From CAYFMP01 sp964344215 (GTDB lineage Bacteria; Pseudomonadota; Alphaproteobacteria; Rhodospirillales; Casp-alpha2): a stretch of DNA of 64,000 nt. Where the stretch lies: contig CAYFMP010000001.1 in assembly GCA_964344215.1 (NCBI GenBank), positions 62,001 through 126,000 on the forward strand. The letters run 5' to 3'. Shown here piece after piece: positions 18,339 through 26,981 of this stretch. A program made the translations under genes and the position numbers. The notes beneath the pieces were generated by a model. It did not search any database and was not told the DNA's origin. It saw nothing but the letters and a program-made list of their open reading frames with translations. Within the stretch, counting starts at the first letter, position 1. The number at the start of each line of letters is the position of its first letter.

Positions 18339-19100
18339 ATGGCCGGGTTCGCCGGCAGGTCCGTGCTCGTCACCGGCGCCACCTCGGGCATCGGGGCGGC
18401 GATCGCCCGCGCCTTCGCCGAAGAAGGCGCGTCGCTGCTGCTGACCGGGCGTGACAGCGGGCGGGGAGAGCAGGTCCTCGCCGAGGTCGGCGGCGGCCCG
18501 TCGGCCTTCGTCGCCGGCGACGTCTCCGATCCCGAATTCTGCCGTTCTCTGATCGACGACGCCGAAGCCCGCTTCGGCGGCCTCGACGTGCTGGTCAACA
18601 ACGCCGGCATCATCCACCGCGCCACTGCCGAGGAGACCACCGACGAACAATGGCGCGAGACCATGGCGGTCAACGTCGACGGCGTCTTCTATATGAGCCG
18701 CGCCGCCGTTGCCGCCTTCAAGCGCCGCCGCGGCGGCGTCATCGTCAACATCGCCTCCGACTGGGGGCTGGTCGGCGCCGAGCGGGCGGCCGCCTACGGC
18801 GCCTCGAAAGGTGCCGTCGTGCAGTTGACCCGCTCGATGGCGATCGATCACGCCGCCGACAACATCCGCGTCAACGCCGTCTGTCCCGGCGACACGGACA
18901 CCCCGATGATCGCCCGCGAGTACGCCGAGCTTGGCCTGACCCACGACGAAGGCAAGGCCTTGGGCGGGCAGTCGATCCCGTTGGGCCGGATCGCCGCGCC
19001 CGAGGAGGTCGCCGCCGCCGTCCTGTTCCTGGCCTCCGACGACGCCTCTTTCGTCACTGGCGCGCTGCTGCCGGTCGACGGCGGCAGCTCCGCAGCCTGA
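18339..19100 (+). CDS. Short-chain dehydrogenase/reductase, classical type
   Basis: A 253-residue SDR with TGATSGIG (residues 10-17), NNAG, the catalytic YGASK and the C-terminal PVDGG. It uses NAD(P)H on an unknown alcohol or carbonyl. It begins right after the stop of the amine-dehydrogenase-like gene, so the two are co-transcribed, and an aldehyde or amino-alcohol intermediate of that pathway is a fair guess. Confidence 0.88.
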   Translation: MAGFAGRSVLVTGATSGIGAAIARAFAEEGASLLLTGRDSGRGEQVLAEVGGGPSAFVAGDVSDPEFCRSLIDDAEARFGGLDVLVNNAGIIHRATAEETTDEQWRETMAVNVDGVFYMSRAAVAAFKRRRGGVIVNIASDWGLVGAERAAAYGASKGAVVQLTRSMAIDHAADNIRVNAVCPGDTDTPMIAREYAELGLTHDEGKALGGQSIPLGRIAAPEEVAAAVLFLASDDASFVTGALLPVDGGSSAA

Positions 19101-19436
19101 CCGTGCTGTTTGGGGCTCATTTTCCCTCTACCCTGCCGGGTCTTTTTTTGTATGATGGGTGGGCACGTAGCGAAACCAGGGGAAAATCCAAAGTGATTTT
19201 CAGCCGTTTCCCCACTTTCGACCGGCCGACCGATGCCGATACCCACGACATTTGTTCGGGCTCGTGGGACCCGGTTTGCTGCGCCCGCGTCGATTTCAAT
19301 CCCTGATCTTCCCTGTTCGAACCGGGGCGGCGCCTGCCGTCGTGCAGGCCGTTCGCCGACCCGAACGCCGGACTTGCCGTCCGACCGTCGCTAGACAGGG
19401 CCTCGCCGAGGCCCTCGAACAGAACCGAGATGGGAC
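19101..19436. other. 336-bp intergenic region before spuC
   Basis: No convincing gene was found. It contains a short CTTTTTTTG run near 19145 with no good hairpin, and the 19-base palindrome at 19397-19415. It probably holds the spuC promoter. Confidence 0.5.
19397..19415. repeat. 19-base palindrome just upstream of spuC
   Basis: AGGGCCTCG-C-CGAGGCCCT: two perfect 9-base arms around one base, ending 21 bases before the spuC ATG. The one-base centre makes a DNA operator or a hairpin hindering the ribosome equally possible; no regulator is assigned. Confidence 0.6.
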
Positions 19437-20813
19437 ATGACAGACCGAACGCACAACCGAACGACCGAAGAGTGGGTGGAATTGGACAACCGCCACCACC
19501 TGCACCCGTTCACCGACTACAAGCAACTGAAAGAGAAGGGCAGCCGCATCGTCAGCCGCGCCGAGGGACCGTATGTCTGGGATTCGGAAGGCGCGAAAAT
19601 CCTCGACGCCATGGCCGGGCTGTGGTGCGTCAACGTCGGCTACGGGCGGCGCGAACTGGCCGAGGCGGCGCACCGTCAGATGCTCGAGCTTCCCTACTAC
19701 AACACCTTCTTCAAGACGGCGACGGCGCCTTCCATCGAACTTTCCCGGGTGCTTGCCGAGATCACGCCGGACGGGCTCGACCACGCCTTCTTCGCCAGTT
19801 CCGGCTCGGAAGCCAACGACACCATCGTCCGCATGGTGCGCCACTACTGGAACCTCGTCGGCAAGCCGCAGAAGAAGACCTTCATCAGCCGCCAATACGC
19901 CTACCACGGAAGCACCATGGCATCGGCCAGTCTCGGCGGCATGACCGACATGCACGCCCAGGCCGATCTGCCGCTGCCCGGTTTCGAACACGTCACGCCG
20001 CCCTATTGGTATGCTTACGGCGGCGATCTCGACGCCGACGCCTTCGGCCTCGAGGCGGCGCGCGCCGTCGAGCGCAAGATCCTCGAGTTGGGCCCCGACA
20101 AGGTCGCCGCCTTCATCGGCGAGCCGATCCAAGGCGCCGGCGGCGTCCTCGTGCCGCCTTCGACCTATTGGCCGGAAATCCAGAGGATCTGCGCCGAATA
20201 CGACATCCTGCTGATCGCCGACGAGGTAATTTGCGGGTTCGGCCGGACCGGCAACTGGTTCGGCTGCGACACCTTCGGCATCGCGCCGGACCTGATGCCG
20301 ATGGCCAAGGGCCTGACGTCCGGCTACCAGCCGCTGTCGGCGGTGATGGTCGGCGACAGGGTCGCCGAGGTGCTGATCAACGACGGCGGCGAGTTCGAGC
20401 ACGGCTTTACCTATTCCGGGCATCCGGTGGCTTGCGCCGTGGCGCTCGCCAACATCGACATCTTGAAACGCGAGAACATCGTCGAGCGGATACGCGAGGA
20501 CACCGGACCCTATCTGCAGTCCCGGATCAGGGAGCTGGTCGACCACCCGCTGGTCGGCGAGGTCCGCGGCGTCGGCTTCATCGGCGCCATCGAGCTGGTC
20601 GAGGACAAAGACAGCCGACGCTTCTTCGAGCCGGTCGGCCGGGTCGGCGCCATTTGTCGCGACCACTGCTTCGAGAACGGCCTGGTCATGCGGGCCGTCC
20701 GCGACGCCTTGGTGCTGTCGCCGCCGCTGGTCTGGGAGCGTGCCCAGATCGACGAAATGATGGAGCTGGCCGTCAAGTGTCTCGACCTGACGGCCAGGGA
20801 CCTGGCCGCCTGA
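19437..20813 (+). CDS. spuC: Class III aminotransferase, SpuC-like putrescine/amine:pyruvate type
   Basis: A 458-residue PLP enzyme. The N-terminal HHLHPFTDYKQL and FFASSGSEANDT are typical of omega-aminotransferases. The LIADEVICGFGRTG block carries the PLP-contacting Asp, and MAKGLTSGY supplies the Schiff-base Lys. SpuC-like enzymes move the amino group of putrescine, spermidine or related amines to pyruvate. The polyamine ligase/oxidase genes upstream and the PotABCD-type importer downstream fit this. GAGATGGGAC just before the ATG is only a fair ribosome site. Confidence 0.85.
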   Translation: MTDRTHNRTTEEWVELDNRHHLHPFTDYKQLKEKGSRIVSRAEGPYVWDSEGAKILDAMAGLWCVNVGYGRRELAEAAHRQMLELPYYNTFFKTATAPSIELSRVLAEITPDGLDHAFFASSGSEANDTIVRMVRHYWNLVGKPQKKTFISRQYAYHGSTMASASLGGMTDMHAQADLPLPGFEHVTPPYWYAYGGDLDADAFGLEAARAVERKILELGPDKVAAFIGEPIQGAGGVLVPPSTYWPEIQRICAEYDILLIADEVICGFGRTGNWFGCDTFGIAPDLMPMAKGLTSGYQPLSAVMVGDRVAEVLINDGGEFEHGFTYSGHPVACAVALANIDILKRENIVERIREDTGPYLQSRIRELVDHPLVGEVRGVGFIGAIELVEDKDSRRFFEPVGRVGAICRDHCFENGLVMRAVRDALVLSPPLVWERAQIDEMMELAVKCLDLTARDLAA

Positions 20814-21112
20814 GGCGGGTCCGGGGAGAAGGGCTCCAAGGTTACGCCGGTGAGGGCGGGAAAGAGCGTGCAGGCAACCCACATCCGGGCCTTGGCGTGG
20901 ATGCGATAGCGGTCGTGATCCTCCTCAACCCGCCAAAAGGGTGGATCAATTCATTGGGGGGAACATCACGATTGCATATACCTAATATCGTATATGCATC
21001 GCGTAGTATATGTTTTAGATTGATATCATGGTATGCACAAACGCAAGTTGAGCAGCAGTCTGCCTGAAATAGAAAGGTCAATGGAAACAGTGTGTTAAGG
21101 GGAGGAAAAGCG
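20814..21112. other. Intergenic region with inverted repeats before potD-like gene
   Basis: The first part is GC-rich and empty. From about 20940 it turns AT-rich and carries the GCATATAC/GTATATGC inverted repeat, another GTATATG, and an excellent ribosome site (AAGGGGAGGAAAAG) for the potD-like gene. This is the likely promoter/operator of the importer operon. Confidence 0.6.
20974..20997. promoter_or_regulatory. Inverted repeat, candidate operator of the pot operon
   Basis: Arms GCATATAC (20974-20981) and GTATATGC (20990-20997) are exact reverse complements around an 8-base spacer. A further GTATATG follows at 21006-21012, 16 bases after the start of the second arm. The site lies about 115-140 bases before the potD-like ATG. 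Confidence 0.6.
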
Positions 21113-22309
21113 ATGAAAATCAACGATCGGAACCAGAGGAAACAACTGGATGCATCGGTCGAGGGATTGTTTCAGGGGCGCTTGACCCGACGGGAATTCT
21201 TCCGCCGGGCGACGGCCTTGGGTGTCTCTTCGGTCGTGCTATCGGACATTCTGCTTCTGCACGGAAAGGCGTTTGCGGCGGAAGGCCCTTCTCCCGCCGT
21301 TCTGGAAAAGATCAAGAAAGAGGGCGGCGAACTGTCCGTCTACAACTGGGAGGAATACATCCATCCGGACACCATACCGAACTTCGAGAAGGAGTTCGGT
21401 GTGAAGGTCACCTTCGACACGTACCCGGGCAACGAACATCTGCTGGCCAAGCTTCAGGCAGGCGGTTCGCGATACGATGTCGTGTTTCCGACCCACAACT
21501 TCGTACCGATTCACATCGGACAGGGACTCCTGGAGCCCCTGGACCTCGAAAATATTCCAAACCTGAAAAACGCCACGCCCAGATTTCTCGATACCTCGGT
21601 CGATCCGGGCAACAAATATTCGGTCCCCTATCTTTGGGGGATGACCGCCCTGGCCCACAACACGAAATACACCAAGGGCGACCCCAACGCCGACAGTTGG
21701 GCGCTCATGTTCGAAAGCGGTCCGAAGCGCTACTCCGGGAAGCTGGCTTTTACCGACGAACGGGAAGAAGTCATCGCGACCGCCCTGGCGTACCTGGGCT
21801 ACTCGGTCAACAGCCGCAACAAGAAGGAATTGTTGGAGGCCGGCGAGTTGTTGATAAAAACAAAGCCCCACGTGAAGGCCTTCTATCCGGGCGCCGACGA
21901 GACCAAGGCTCTGATCACCGAGGACATCATTGTCGGTCACGAGTGGAACGGCGAGGTCGTCAAGGCGAACCGGAAAAATCCCAATGTCAAATGGCTGTTG
22001 CCTAAGGAAGGGGGAACCGCCTGGTTCGACAACATGGCGATCGCTAAGGGCGCGCCGCACAAGTTTACGGCGGAGGCGTTCCTCAACTACATGCTCAGGC
22101 CCGACGTGGCGACGGCCAATTCGGATGCGGGCGGTTATGCGACGGCCAACCAGAAGGCGGTGGAGAATTTCGTGCCCGCGGAAGTCGCCAAGAACCCGGC
22201 AATCTACCCGACCGCCAAGGAACTGGCGCGGCTCGAGTTCCTGACGGTCCTTCCGGATGATATCCTGCCGGTTTACGACGATATCTGGACACGGTTGTTA
22301 AGCGCTTAG
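21113..22309 (+). CDS. Polyamine-type ABC transporter substrate-binding protein
   Basis: A 398-residue extracytoplasmic binding protein of the PotD/PotF type. The N-terminus has a twin-arginine signal (RLTRREFFRRATALG) and a hydrophobic stretch ending near AFAAEG. ELSVYNWEEYIHPDTIPNFEKEFGVKVTFDTYPGNEHLLAKL and YDVVFPTHNFV are the standard spermidine/putrescine-binding pattern. It heads the importer operon. Tat rather than Sec export is common for alphaproteobacterial PotD homologues. Substrate is a polyamine or related amine by family; specificity cannot be read. Confidence 0.88.
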   Translation: MKINDRNQRKQLDASVEGLFQGRLTRREFFRRATALGVSSVVLSDILLLHGKAFAAEGPSPAVLEKIKKEGGELSVYNWEEYIHPDTIPNFEKEFGVKVTFDTYPGNEHLLAKLQAGGSRYDVVFPTHNFVPIHIGQGLLEPLDLENIPNLKNATPRFLDTSVDPGNKYSVPYLWGMTALAHNTKYTKGDPNADSWALMFESGPKRYSGKLAFTDEREEVIATALAYLGYSVNSRNKKELLEAGELLIKTKPHVKAFYPGADETKALITEDIIVGHEWNGEVVKANRKNPNVKWLLPKEGGTAWFDNMAIAKGAPHKFTAEAFLNYMLRPDVATANSDAGGYATANQKAVENFVPAEVAKNPAIYPTAKELARLEFLTVLPDDILPVYDDIWTRLLSA

Positions 22310-22605
22310 AAGGAGTGACGGCCGTCTAGATGCCACGGTGCCGCGGGACCCCCGTCCGGCAAATATAAGCGGCGGCCACGTGGCGTGGTTGAGCGCGGTG
22401 AGAGTGCACGACCCCGTGCCACCGTGTGCGGGATCGCATGTCGAAGCAGGCCTTGATGGCGGGCCGTAAGGGCTGAATAATCGCCCAACTGAATGTCCGG
22501 GTGCCGTACAGTCCGGGGGAAAAGGCGGCCGCCGGGCCGGGCCGACCGGGTTCTCGCATGCCCTGGACCCGTTCCCGTCCGCCGAGAGGCTGGGCCTGCG
22601 GCTCG
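22310..22605. other. About 300-bp unexplained spacer inside the transporter operon
   Basis: GC-rich, unlike the genes around it, and without a convincing gene on either strand. It can fold, e.g. GCACG-ACCC-CGTGC flanked by GGTG/CACC near 22399-22425. Spacers this long are unusual in this window, where operon genes normally overlap. It may carry an RNA element or the remains of an insertion. Confidence 0.4.
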
Positions 22606-23547
22606 ATGAAGGGCCGGCGGCAGTTGGTTGTGTCCCGAGTGAAGGTATTCGATTTGACCGAGCTACGAAGATCCATTCTCCGCTTCTTCAGAAGCCACCC
22701 TACCTTCAGAGTCTGCGCTACGCTGAGTCCATCGGCCTTTTGGCTTCTGGTCTTCACGTTGATCCCGATGGGGATCGTGGTCTATTACAGCTTTCTCACG
22801 CGGGGCCCTTGGGGCACCGTCGTCTTCGAGTTCACACTCGACAGCTATCGGCAGATTTTCGATCCGCTGTTCCTGAAGATTGTTGGCCGGTCGTTCAAGT
22901 TGGCGGCCCTGACGGTCATCCTTTGCTTGGTGGCGGCGTACCCGATCGCCTATTGGATCGCGTTCTATGGGGGACGCCGCAAGAATCTCTTGCTGTTTCT
23001 GGTCATTCTGCCGTTTTGGACCAGTTATCTGGTGCGAATCTACGCTTGGATGACCTTGTTGTCCGATCATGGCCTGATCAACACGTTCTTGACGGGGTTG
23101 GGCCTGATCGACGCGCCTTTACCGCTGCTCCACAACGAATATTCGGTGTTGGTTGGACTCGTCTATACGTACCTGCCGTTCATGATCCTGCCGCTCTATG
23201 CCTCTCTCGACAGACTGGACCGATCCGTTCTGGAGGCGGCCGCGGATTTGGGAGCCACCGCGCGGGAACGATTCCTCAAGGTTACAGTGCCTTTGACCAA
23301 GGGGGGCATACTCAGCGGGTCGGTGCTGGTCTTCGCCCCAGCAATCGGCGAGTTCCTGGTTCCCGAGCTGCTGGGTGGGGCCAAGGCCATGATGGTCGGC
23401 AAGTTTATCGCGCTTAAATTCATCGGCCTGCGCCACTGGCCGCTGGGATCCGCATATTCCCTTTTGCTGTTGACGATGATTTTGGCTCTGATCTTCCTCT
23501 ACATGCGGGCCGGAGGCGGAAAAGACGCTTTCCGGGAACAGCAATGA
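22606..23547 (+). CDS. Polyamine-type ABC transporter permease, PotB-like
   Basis: About 313 residues with six predicted membrane helices. The coupling EAA loop is EAAADLGATARERFLKVTVPLTKGGI, and the FWLLVFTLIPMGIVVYYSF first helix is typical of PotB. The start is uncertain: the ATG at 22606 has no good ribosome site; GTG at 22639 and TTG at 22654 (preceded by AAGG) are alternatives and would shorten only the cytoplasmic N-terminus. The last 4 bases overlap the second permease. Confidence 0.85.
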   Translation: MKGRRQLVVSRVKVFDLTELRRSILRFFRSHPTFRVCATLSPSAFWLLVFTLIPMGIVVYYSFLTRGPWGTVVFEFTLDSYRQIFDPLFLKIVGRSFKLAALTVILCLVAAYPIAYWIAFYGGRRKNLLLFLVILPFWTSYLVRIYAWMTLLSDHGLINTFLTGLGLIDAPLPLLHNEYSVLVGLVYTYLPFMILPLYASLDRLDRSVLEAAADLGATARERFLKVTVPLTKGGILSGSVLVFAPAIGEFLVPELLGGAKAMMVGKFIALKFIGLRHWPLGSAYSLLLLTMILALIFLYMRAGGGKDAFREQQ

Positions 23548-24323
23548 ACCGAATTTCGCCTCGTCTTTTAACTATCGGATGTGCCGCGGTGTACCTGTTT
23601 ATGTACACACCTTTACTAATCTTGATGGTTTTTTCTTTTTCATCAACTGAATATGGAGTGGTTTGGGAGGGCTTTACTTTAAAATGGTATATGGAAGTAT
23701 TTGAAAACGAGAATATTCAGAACGCCTTGAAAGTAAGTCTTATCGTCGCGATTCCTACCGTCTTGATTTCCACGGCCATCGGGACGATCACCGCATTCTC
23801 CCTTTACCGCTATAAGTTCATGGGTAGAGCGCTGTATCAGGGCACTCTCTATATTCCGCTGGTCATGCCCGATCTGGTCATCGGGATTTCGCTTCTCCTG
23901 TTCTATACCTCCATCAAGTTGGACCTTGGAATTCTCACCATTCTGCTGGCCCATATCTCGTTCTCGATCCCGCTCACCACTTTGGTGATCATCGCCCGGA
24001 TGCAGCGCATTGATCGAACGCTGGAAGATGCCGCGATGGACCTCGGTGCCGATGAATGGACGACCATGTGGAAAGTGACGTTGCCCCTGTTGATGCCCGG
24101 AATTCTGGCTGCCGCGTTGTTGACTTTTCCGTGGTCGTTCAACGATTTTGTGATCACGTTCTTTGTTTCCGGCGTAGGGTCGTCCACGTTGCCATTGCGC
24201 GTCTACTCGATGATTCGACTCGGCGTGTCACCGATGGTCAACGCCTTGGGGACCCTGATCGTTGTGGTGCCGCTGATTATTGTCATTGTCGGAACCTATT
24301 TTGATCGGAGAAGCGTATCATGA
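23544..24323 (+). CDS. Polyamine-type ABC transporter permease, PotC-like
   Basis: A 259-residue membrane protein with six helices. Its EAA-type loop (LEDAAMDLGADEWTTMWKVTLPLLMPGI) marks it as the PotC partner permease. The first 200 bases are strikingly AT-rich for this window. ATGA overlaps tie it to the genes on both sides, so the four transporter genes probably form one unit with a stoichiometric complex in the inner membrane. Confidence 0.88.
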   Translation: MNRISPRLLTIGCAAVYLFMYTPLLILMVFSFSSTEYGVVWEGFTLKWYMEVFENENIQNALKVSLIVAIPTVLISTAIGTITAFSLYRYKFMGRALYQGTLYIPLVMPDLVIGISLLLFYTSIKLDLGILTILLAHISFSIPLTTLVIIARMQRIDRTLEDAAMDLGADEWTTMWKVTLPLLMPGILAAALLTFPWSFNDFVITFFVSGVGSSTLPLRVYSMIRLGVSPMVNALGTLIVVVPLIIVIVGTYFDRRSVS

Positions 24324-25441
24324 AACAGGTTCCCAGCGTTGAACTGGTGCAGGTGACGAAACGGTTTGGCGACACCGTCGCCGTGGACAACCTGAGTCTG
24401 ACGATTCCGGAAGGTGAGTTCTTCTCGCTGTTGGGGCCCAGCGGTTGCGGTAAATCCACCACGTTACGGTTGATCGGAGGCTTGGAACAACCGGACGAAG
24501 GCGACATTCTCATAAATGGCGAAGTCGTCAACGACCGCCCCGCCTATGAGCGCAGCTCCAATATCGTTTTTCAGAATTACGCTCTTTTTCCTCATATGAC
24601 CATCGAGGATAACGTTGCCTTTGGGTTGCGCTTGAAGTCCCGACGGGTAGCCGAACCGGAGATCGAGAAATTGGTCGAGGACACTCTTCGGCTGGTTCAC
24701 CTGGAGGGCCTTGGAACGCGTCGTCCAAATCAACTCAGCGGCGGCCAGCAACAGCGCGTCGCTCTGGCAAGGGCCCTGGTGTTGCGCCCCAAGGTATTGC
24801 TTTTGGACGAGCCGTTGGGGGCCCTGGACCGAAAGCTTCGAAAGGCCATGCAGTTCGAACTGCGAAGAATTCAGCACGAGGTCAACATCACCTTTATCTA
24901 CGTGACCCACGACCAGGACGAGGCCATGAGCATGTCGGACCGGGTCGCGGTGATGCGCAACGGAATTTTCGAACAGATCGGCCCCCCCCAGGAATTATTT
25001 CAAGCCCCCCGGACTCGATTTGTCGCCGATTTCATGGGAGCTTCCAATATTCTCTCCGGGCGGGTCATTGCTGCAAGCACCGACACGGCACCCCGCGATT
25101 CTACCCGGACGATCCAAATAGAAACCGAAACCGGCCTCAGAGTAGTCAGCCGTGGCGGCCAGGAAATACCTTCCGGAACGTCCATCAGTTTCTCAATCCG
25201 TCCCGAGGCCGTCCAGGTGTTTACCCGGGACTGCGAATGGGCCGCCGACAACAAATTTGATAGTGAGATCATCGAAAAATTATATTTGGGGGACGTGACG
25301 GAGCTCGAGGTGGCGCTGGGCGGAAATCATTCCATCTTCTGTCGTATTCAAAGCCGGATCGATCAAAAGTTCGACTTCAAGGAAGGTGACCCGGTTTCGA
25401 TCGGCTGGAATGCGGAAGACTGTAATTTGTTGGGCGACTGA
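24320..25441 (+). CDS. Polyamine-type ABC transporter ATP-binding protein, PotA-like
   Basis: A 373-residue ATPase. Walker A is GPSGCGKST, the signature LSGGQQQRVALARAL, Walker B LLLDEPLGALD, and the H-loop lies in VTHDQDEA. A C-terminal TOBE-type regulatory domain runs from about residue 260 (SGTSISFSIRPEAVQVF). It powers the two permeases. The start overlaps the PotC-like gene (ATGA). A decayed second copy of a potA 3' end lies 210 bases downstream. Confidence 0.9.
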   Translation: MKQVPSVELVQVTKRFGDTVAVDNLSLTIPEGEFFSLLGPSGCGKSTTLRLIGGLEQPDEGDILINGEVVNDRPAYERSSNIVFQNYALFPHMTIEDNVAFGLRLKSRRVAEPEIEKLVEDTLRLVHLEGLGTRRPNQLSGGQQQRVALARALVLRPKVLLLDEPLGALDRKLRKAMQFELRRIQHEVNITFIYVTHDQDEAMSMSDRVAVMRNGIFEQIGPPQELFQAPRTRFVADFMGASNILSGRVIAASTDTAPRDSTRTIQIETETGLRVVSRGGQEIPSGTSISFSIRPEAVQVFTRDCEWAADNKFDSEIIEKLYLGDVTELEVALGGNHSIFCRIQSRIDQKFDFKEGDPVSIGWNAEDCNLLGD

Positions 25442-25570
25442 GTCGTTGGCATTGTCATCCAAGGATTCCTGTCGGGGGCAGTGCCAATGCAAATTGAGTT
25501 GCCAATGCGTTCAGCTCCGGCTAGCGCCCCTGGGTGCGAAATTCGTAAAGATGTTTCAAGCTCCATCGAT

Positions 25571-25598
25571 CTGCCGCTCTCATTGAGCGGCAGTCTTT
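25571..25598 (+). terminator. Terminator of the transporter operon
   Basis: CTGCCGCTC-TCATT-GAGCGGCAG, a perfect 9-bp stem with a 5-base loop, followed by TCTTT. It is 130 bases after the PotA-like stop. The T run is short, so efficiency may be modest. Confidence 0.65.
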
Positions 25599-25651
25599 GG
25601 CGGCCCAAAGCCCATTGCCCAGTCGCCCTTGAGAGACCCGTTGCCGTTAGT

Positions 25652-25814
25652 CTGACAAAACCGACGAGAGCCACATTCTTCTCAGCAACGCCACCGGCGT
25701 CACCGTTACCGCCAACGTCCCCAACGATTCGAGGACTGCCACTTGCGCGCCTCGGTCGGCGACGAGATGTGGATTTCCTGGGACCCGGACGATGTCCTGG
25801 TGCCGGCCGACTGA
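25652..25814 (+). pseudogene. Remnant of a potA-type ATPase gene, 3' end only
   Basis: In one frame the sequence reads DKTDESHILLSNATGVTVTANVPN. After a frame change near 25725 another frame reads FEDCHLRASVGDEMWISWDPDDV-LVPAD and stops at 25812-25814. The closing VGDEMWISWDPDD pattern is that of the C-terminal TOBE domain of PotA-type ATPases. It has no start, no nucleotide-binding domain and a frame break. It is not a copy of the PotA-like gene upstream, whose own C-terminus differs, so an older transporter operon was probably replaced here. Confidence 0.6.
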
Positions 25815-25899
25815 CACCGCCGGTCCGGCAACCCCTCCGGTCAAGTTCGGCGTAGGCGTCGAATACCGATTGCGATAGGCTGATACTGGCGATAAGGAC

Positions 25900-26622
25900 A
25901 TGACGACTGACAATACACTGAAGGTTCGGGTATGGCGGGGCGGCGCCGAGGGGCGTCACCAGTCCTTTGCCGTGCCGCGCGCCGCCAATCAGACCGTGCT
26001 CGATGTCGTCACCTATATCCAGCGCCGCTTGGACACCAGCCTGACCTACCGCTTCGCCTGCCGAGTCGGCATGTGCGGATCGTGTGCGATGACCGTCAAT
26101 GGGATCGCGCGCTGGACTTGCAGAACCCACGTCAGCCGGGTCGCCAAAGGCGGCCGGCTCCTGATCGAGCCGCTGCGCAACCTGCCGGTGGTCAAGGACC
26201 TGAGCGTCGATATGACGGCGTTCTTCGACAAACAGACGGGAGCCGGGGCGGCGTTCCGGCCGACGGCCGGGCGCGACGACGGTTTCGCCGTGGTTGCGCC
26301 TGCGGACCGGGCGCGCCGGTCCGTCGACGATGCCATCGAATGCATCGGCTGTGCGATCTGTTACGCGTCGTGCGATGTCGTCGCCTGGAATCCCGGCTAT
26401 GCCGGGCCGGCCGCCCTCAACCGTGCCTGGACGCTGATCAACGACGTCCGCGACGCCGGCGGTACCAACCGGCTGGCGGACATCGCCGGCGACGCCGGCT
26501 GTCATGCCTGCCATTCGCACCAGAGCTGCGCCGAACGCTGCCCCAAGCATTTGAGCCCGACGGCGTCGATCGCCGGCCTCAAGCGGGCCTGCGCGACGGC
26601 TTGGCTGAGGAGGGCGCTGTGA
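25900..26622 (+). CDS. Fumarate reductase/succinate dehydrogenase iron-sulfur subunit
   Basis: A 240-residue B subunit. The N-terminal ferredoxin part has the 2Fe-2S ligands in CRVGMCGSCAM...C. The C-terminal part has CIGCAICYASC for the 4Fe-4S cluster and CHACHSHQSCAERCPKHLSP for the second and third clusters. It carries electrons between the flavoprotein and the membrane quinone site. It is the first gene of the operon frdB-C-D-fumA-fumB-frdA. Divergence from standard SdhB suggests an accessory complex, not the main TCA enzyme. Confidence 0.85.
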   Translation: MTTDNTLKVRVWRGGAEGRHQSFAVPRAANQTVLDVVTYIQRRLDTSLTYRFACRVGMCGSCAMTVNGIARWTCRTHVSRVAKGGRLLIEPLRNLPVVKDLSVDMTAFFDKQTGAGAAFRPTAGRDDGFAVVAPADRARRSVDDAIECIGCAICYASCDVVAWNPGYAGPAALNRAWTLINDVRDAGGTNRLADIAGDAGCHACHSHQSCAERCPKHLSPTASIAGLKRACATAWLRRAL

Positions 26623-26981
26623 GCGCCGCCGGTCGGGTCAGGACGGAGACCGGTCTGTGGCTGGCCCAGCGTCTCAGCGCCGTGGTGCTGGCCGTCGCCG
26701 TAGCCGTCCATCTGGCGACCATGACCTTCGCCATGCGCTCGGGCCTGAGCGCTGCCGAGATCTTGTCGAGGACCGAGGGCAACACGGCTTGGCTCGCTTT
26801 CTACGTCGTGTTCGCGGCGGCCGCCGCCGTCCATGCGCCGATCGGCCTGCGCACGGTTCTGATCGAGAACGCCGGCGTTTCGGGCCGCGCCGCCGGGTTG
26901 GCCGCTATCGTCCTCGGGCTGTTGCTGATCGGGCTCGGCTGGCGCGCCGCCTTCGGACTCTATGCGCCGGGGGCAGGGTGA
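26619..26981 (+). CDS. Fumarate reductase/succinate dehydrogenase membrane anchor subunit C
   Basis: A 120-residue protein with three membrane helices (LAVAVAVHLATMTFAM, FYVVFAAAAAVHAPIGL and LAAIVLGLLLIGLGW). His residues in the first two helices could ligate heme b. The start is a GTG overlapping the B-subunit stop (GTGA). Assignment rests on position and topology more than on sequence identity. Confidence 0.7.
   Translation: MSAAGRVRTETGLWLAQRLSAVVLAVAVAVHLATMTFAMRSGLSAAEILSRTEGNTAWLAFYVVFAAAAAVHAPIGLRTVLIENAGVSGRAAGLAAIVLGLLLIGLGWRAAFGLYAPGAG

Noticed and set aside
22310..22640. Group II intron or RNase P-like RNA in the transporter spacer
   Set aside because: No domain V-like hairpin or other diagnostic core was found; reported only as an unexplained spacer.
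25481..25855. 124-codon open frame after the potA-like gene
   Set aside because: Low-complexity Pro/Arg-rich frame; the protein-like signal in this stretch lies in other frames and is a potA remnant.
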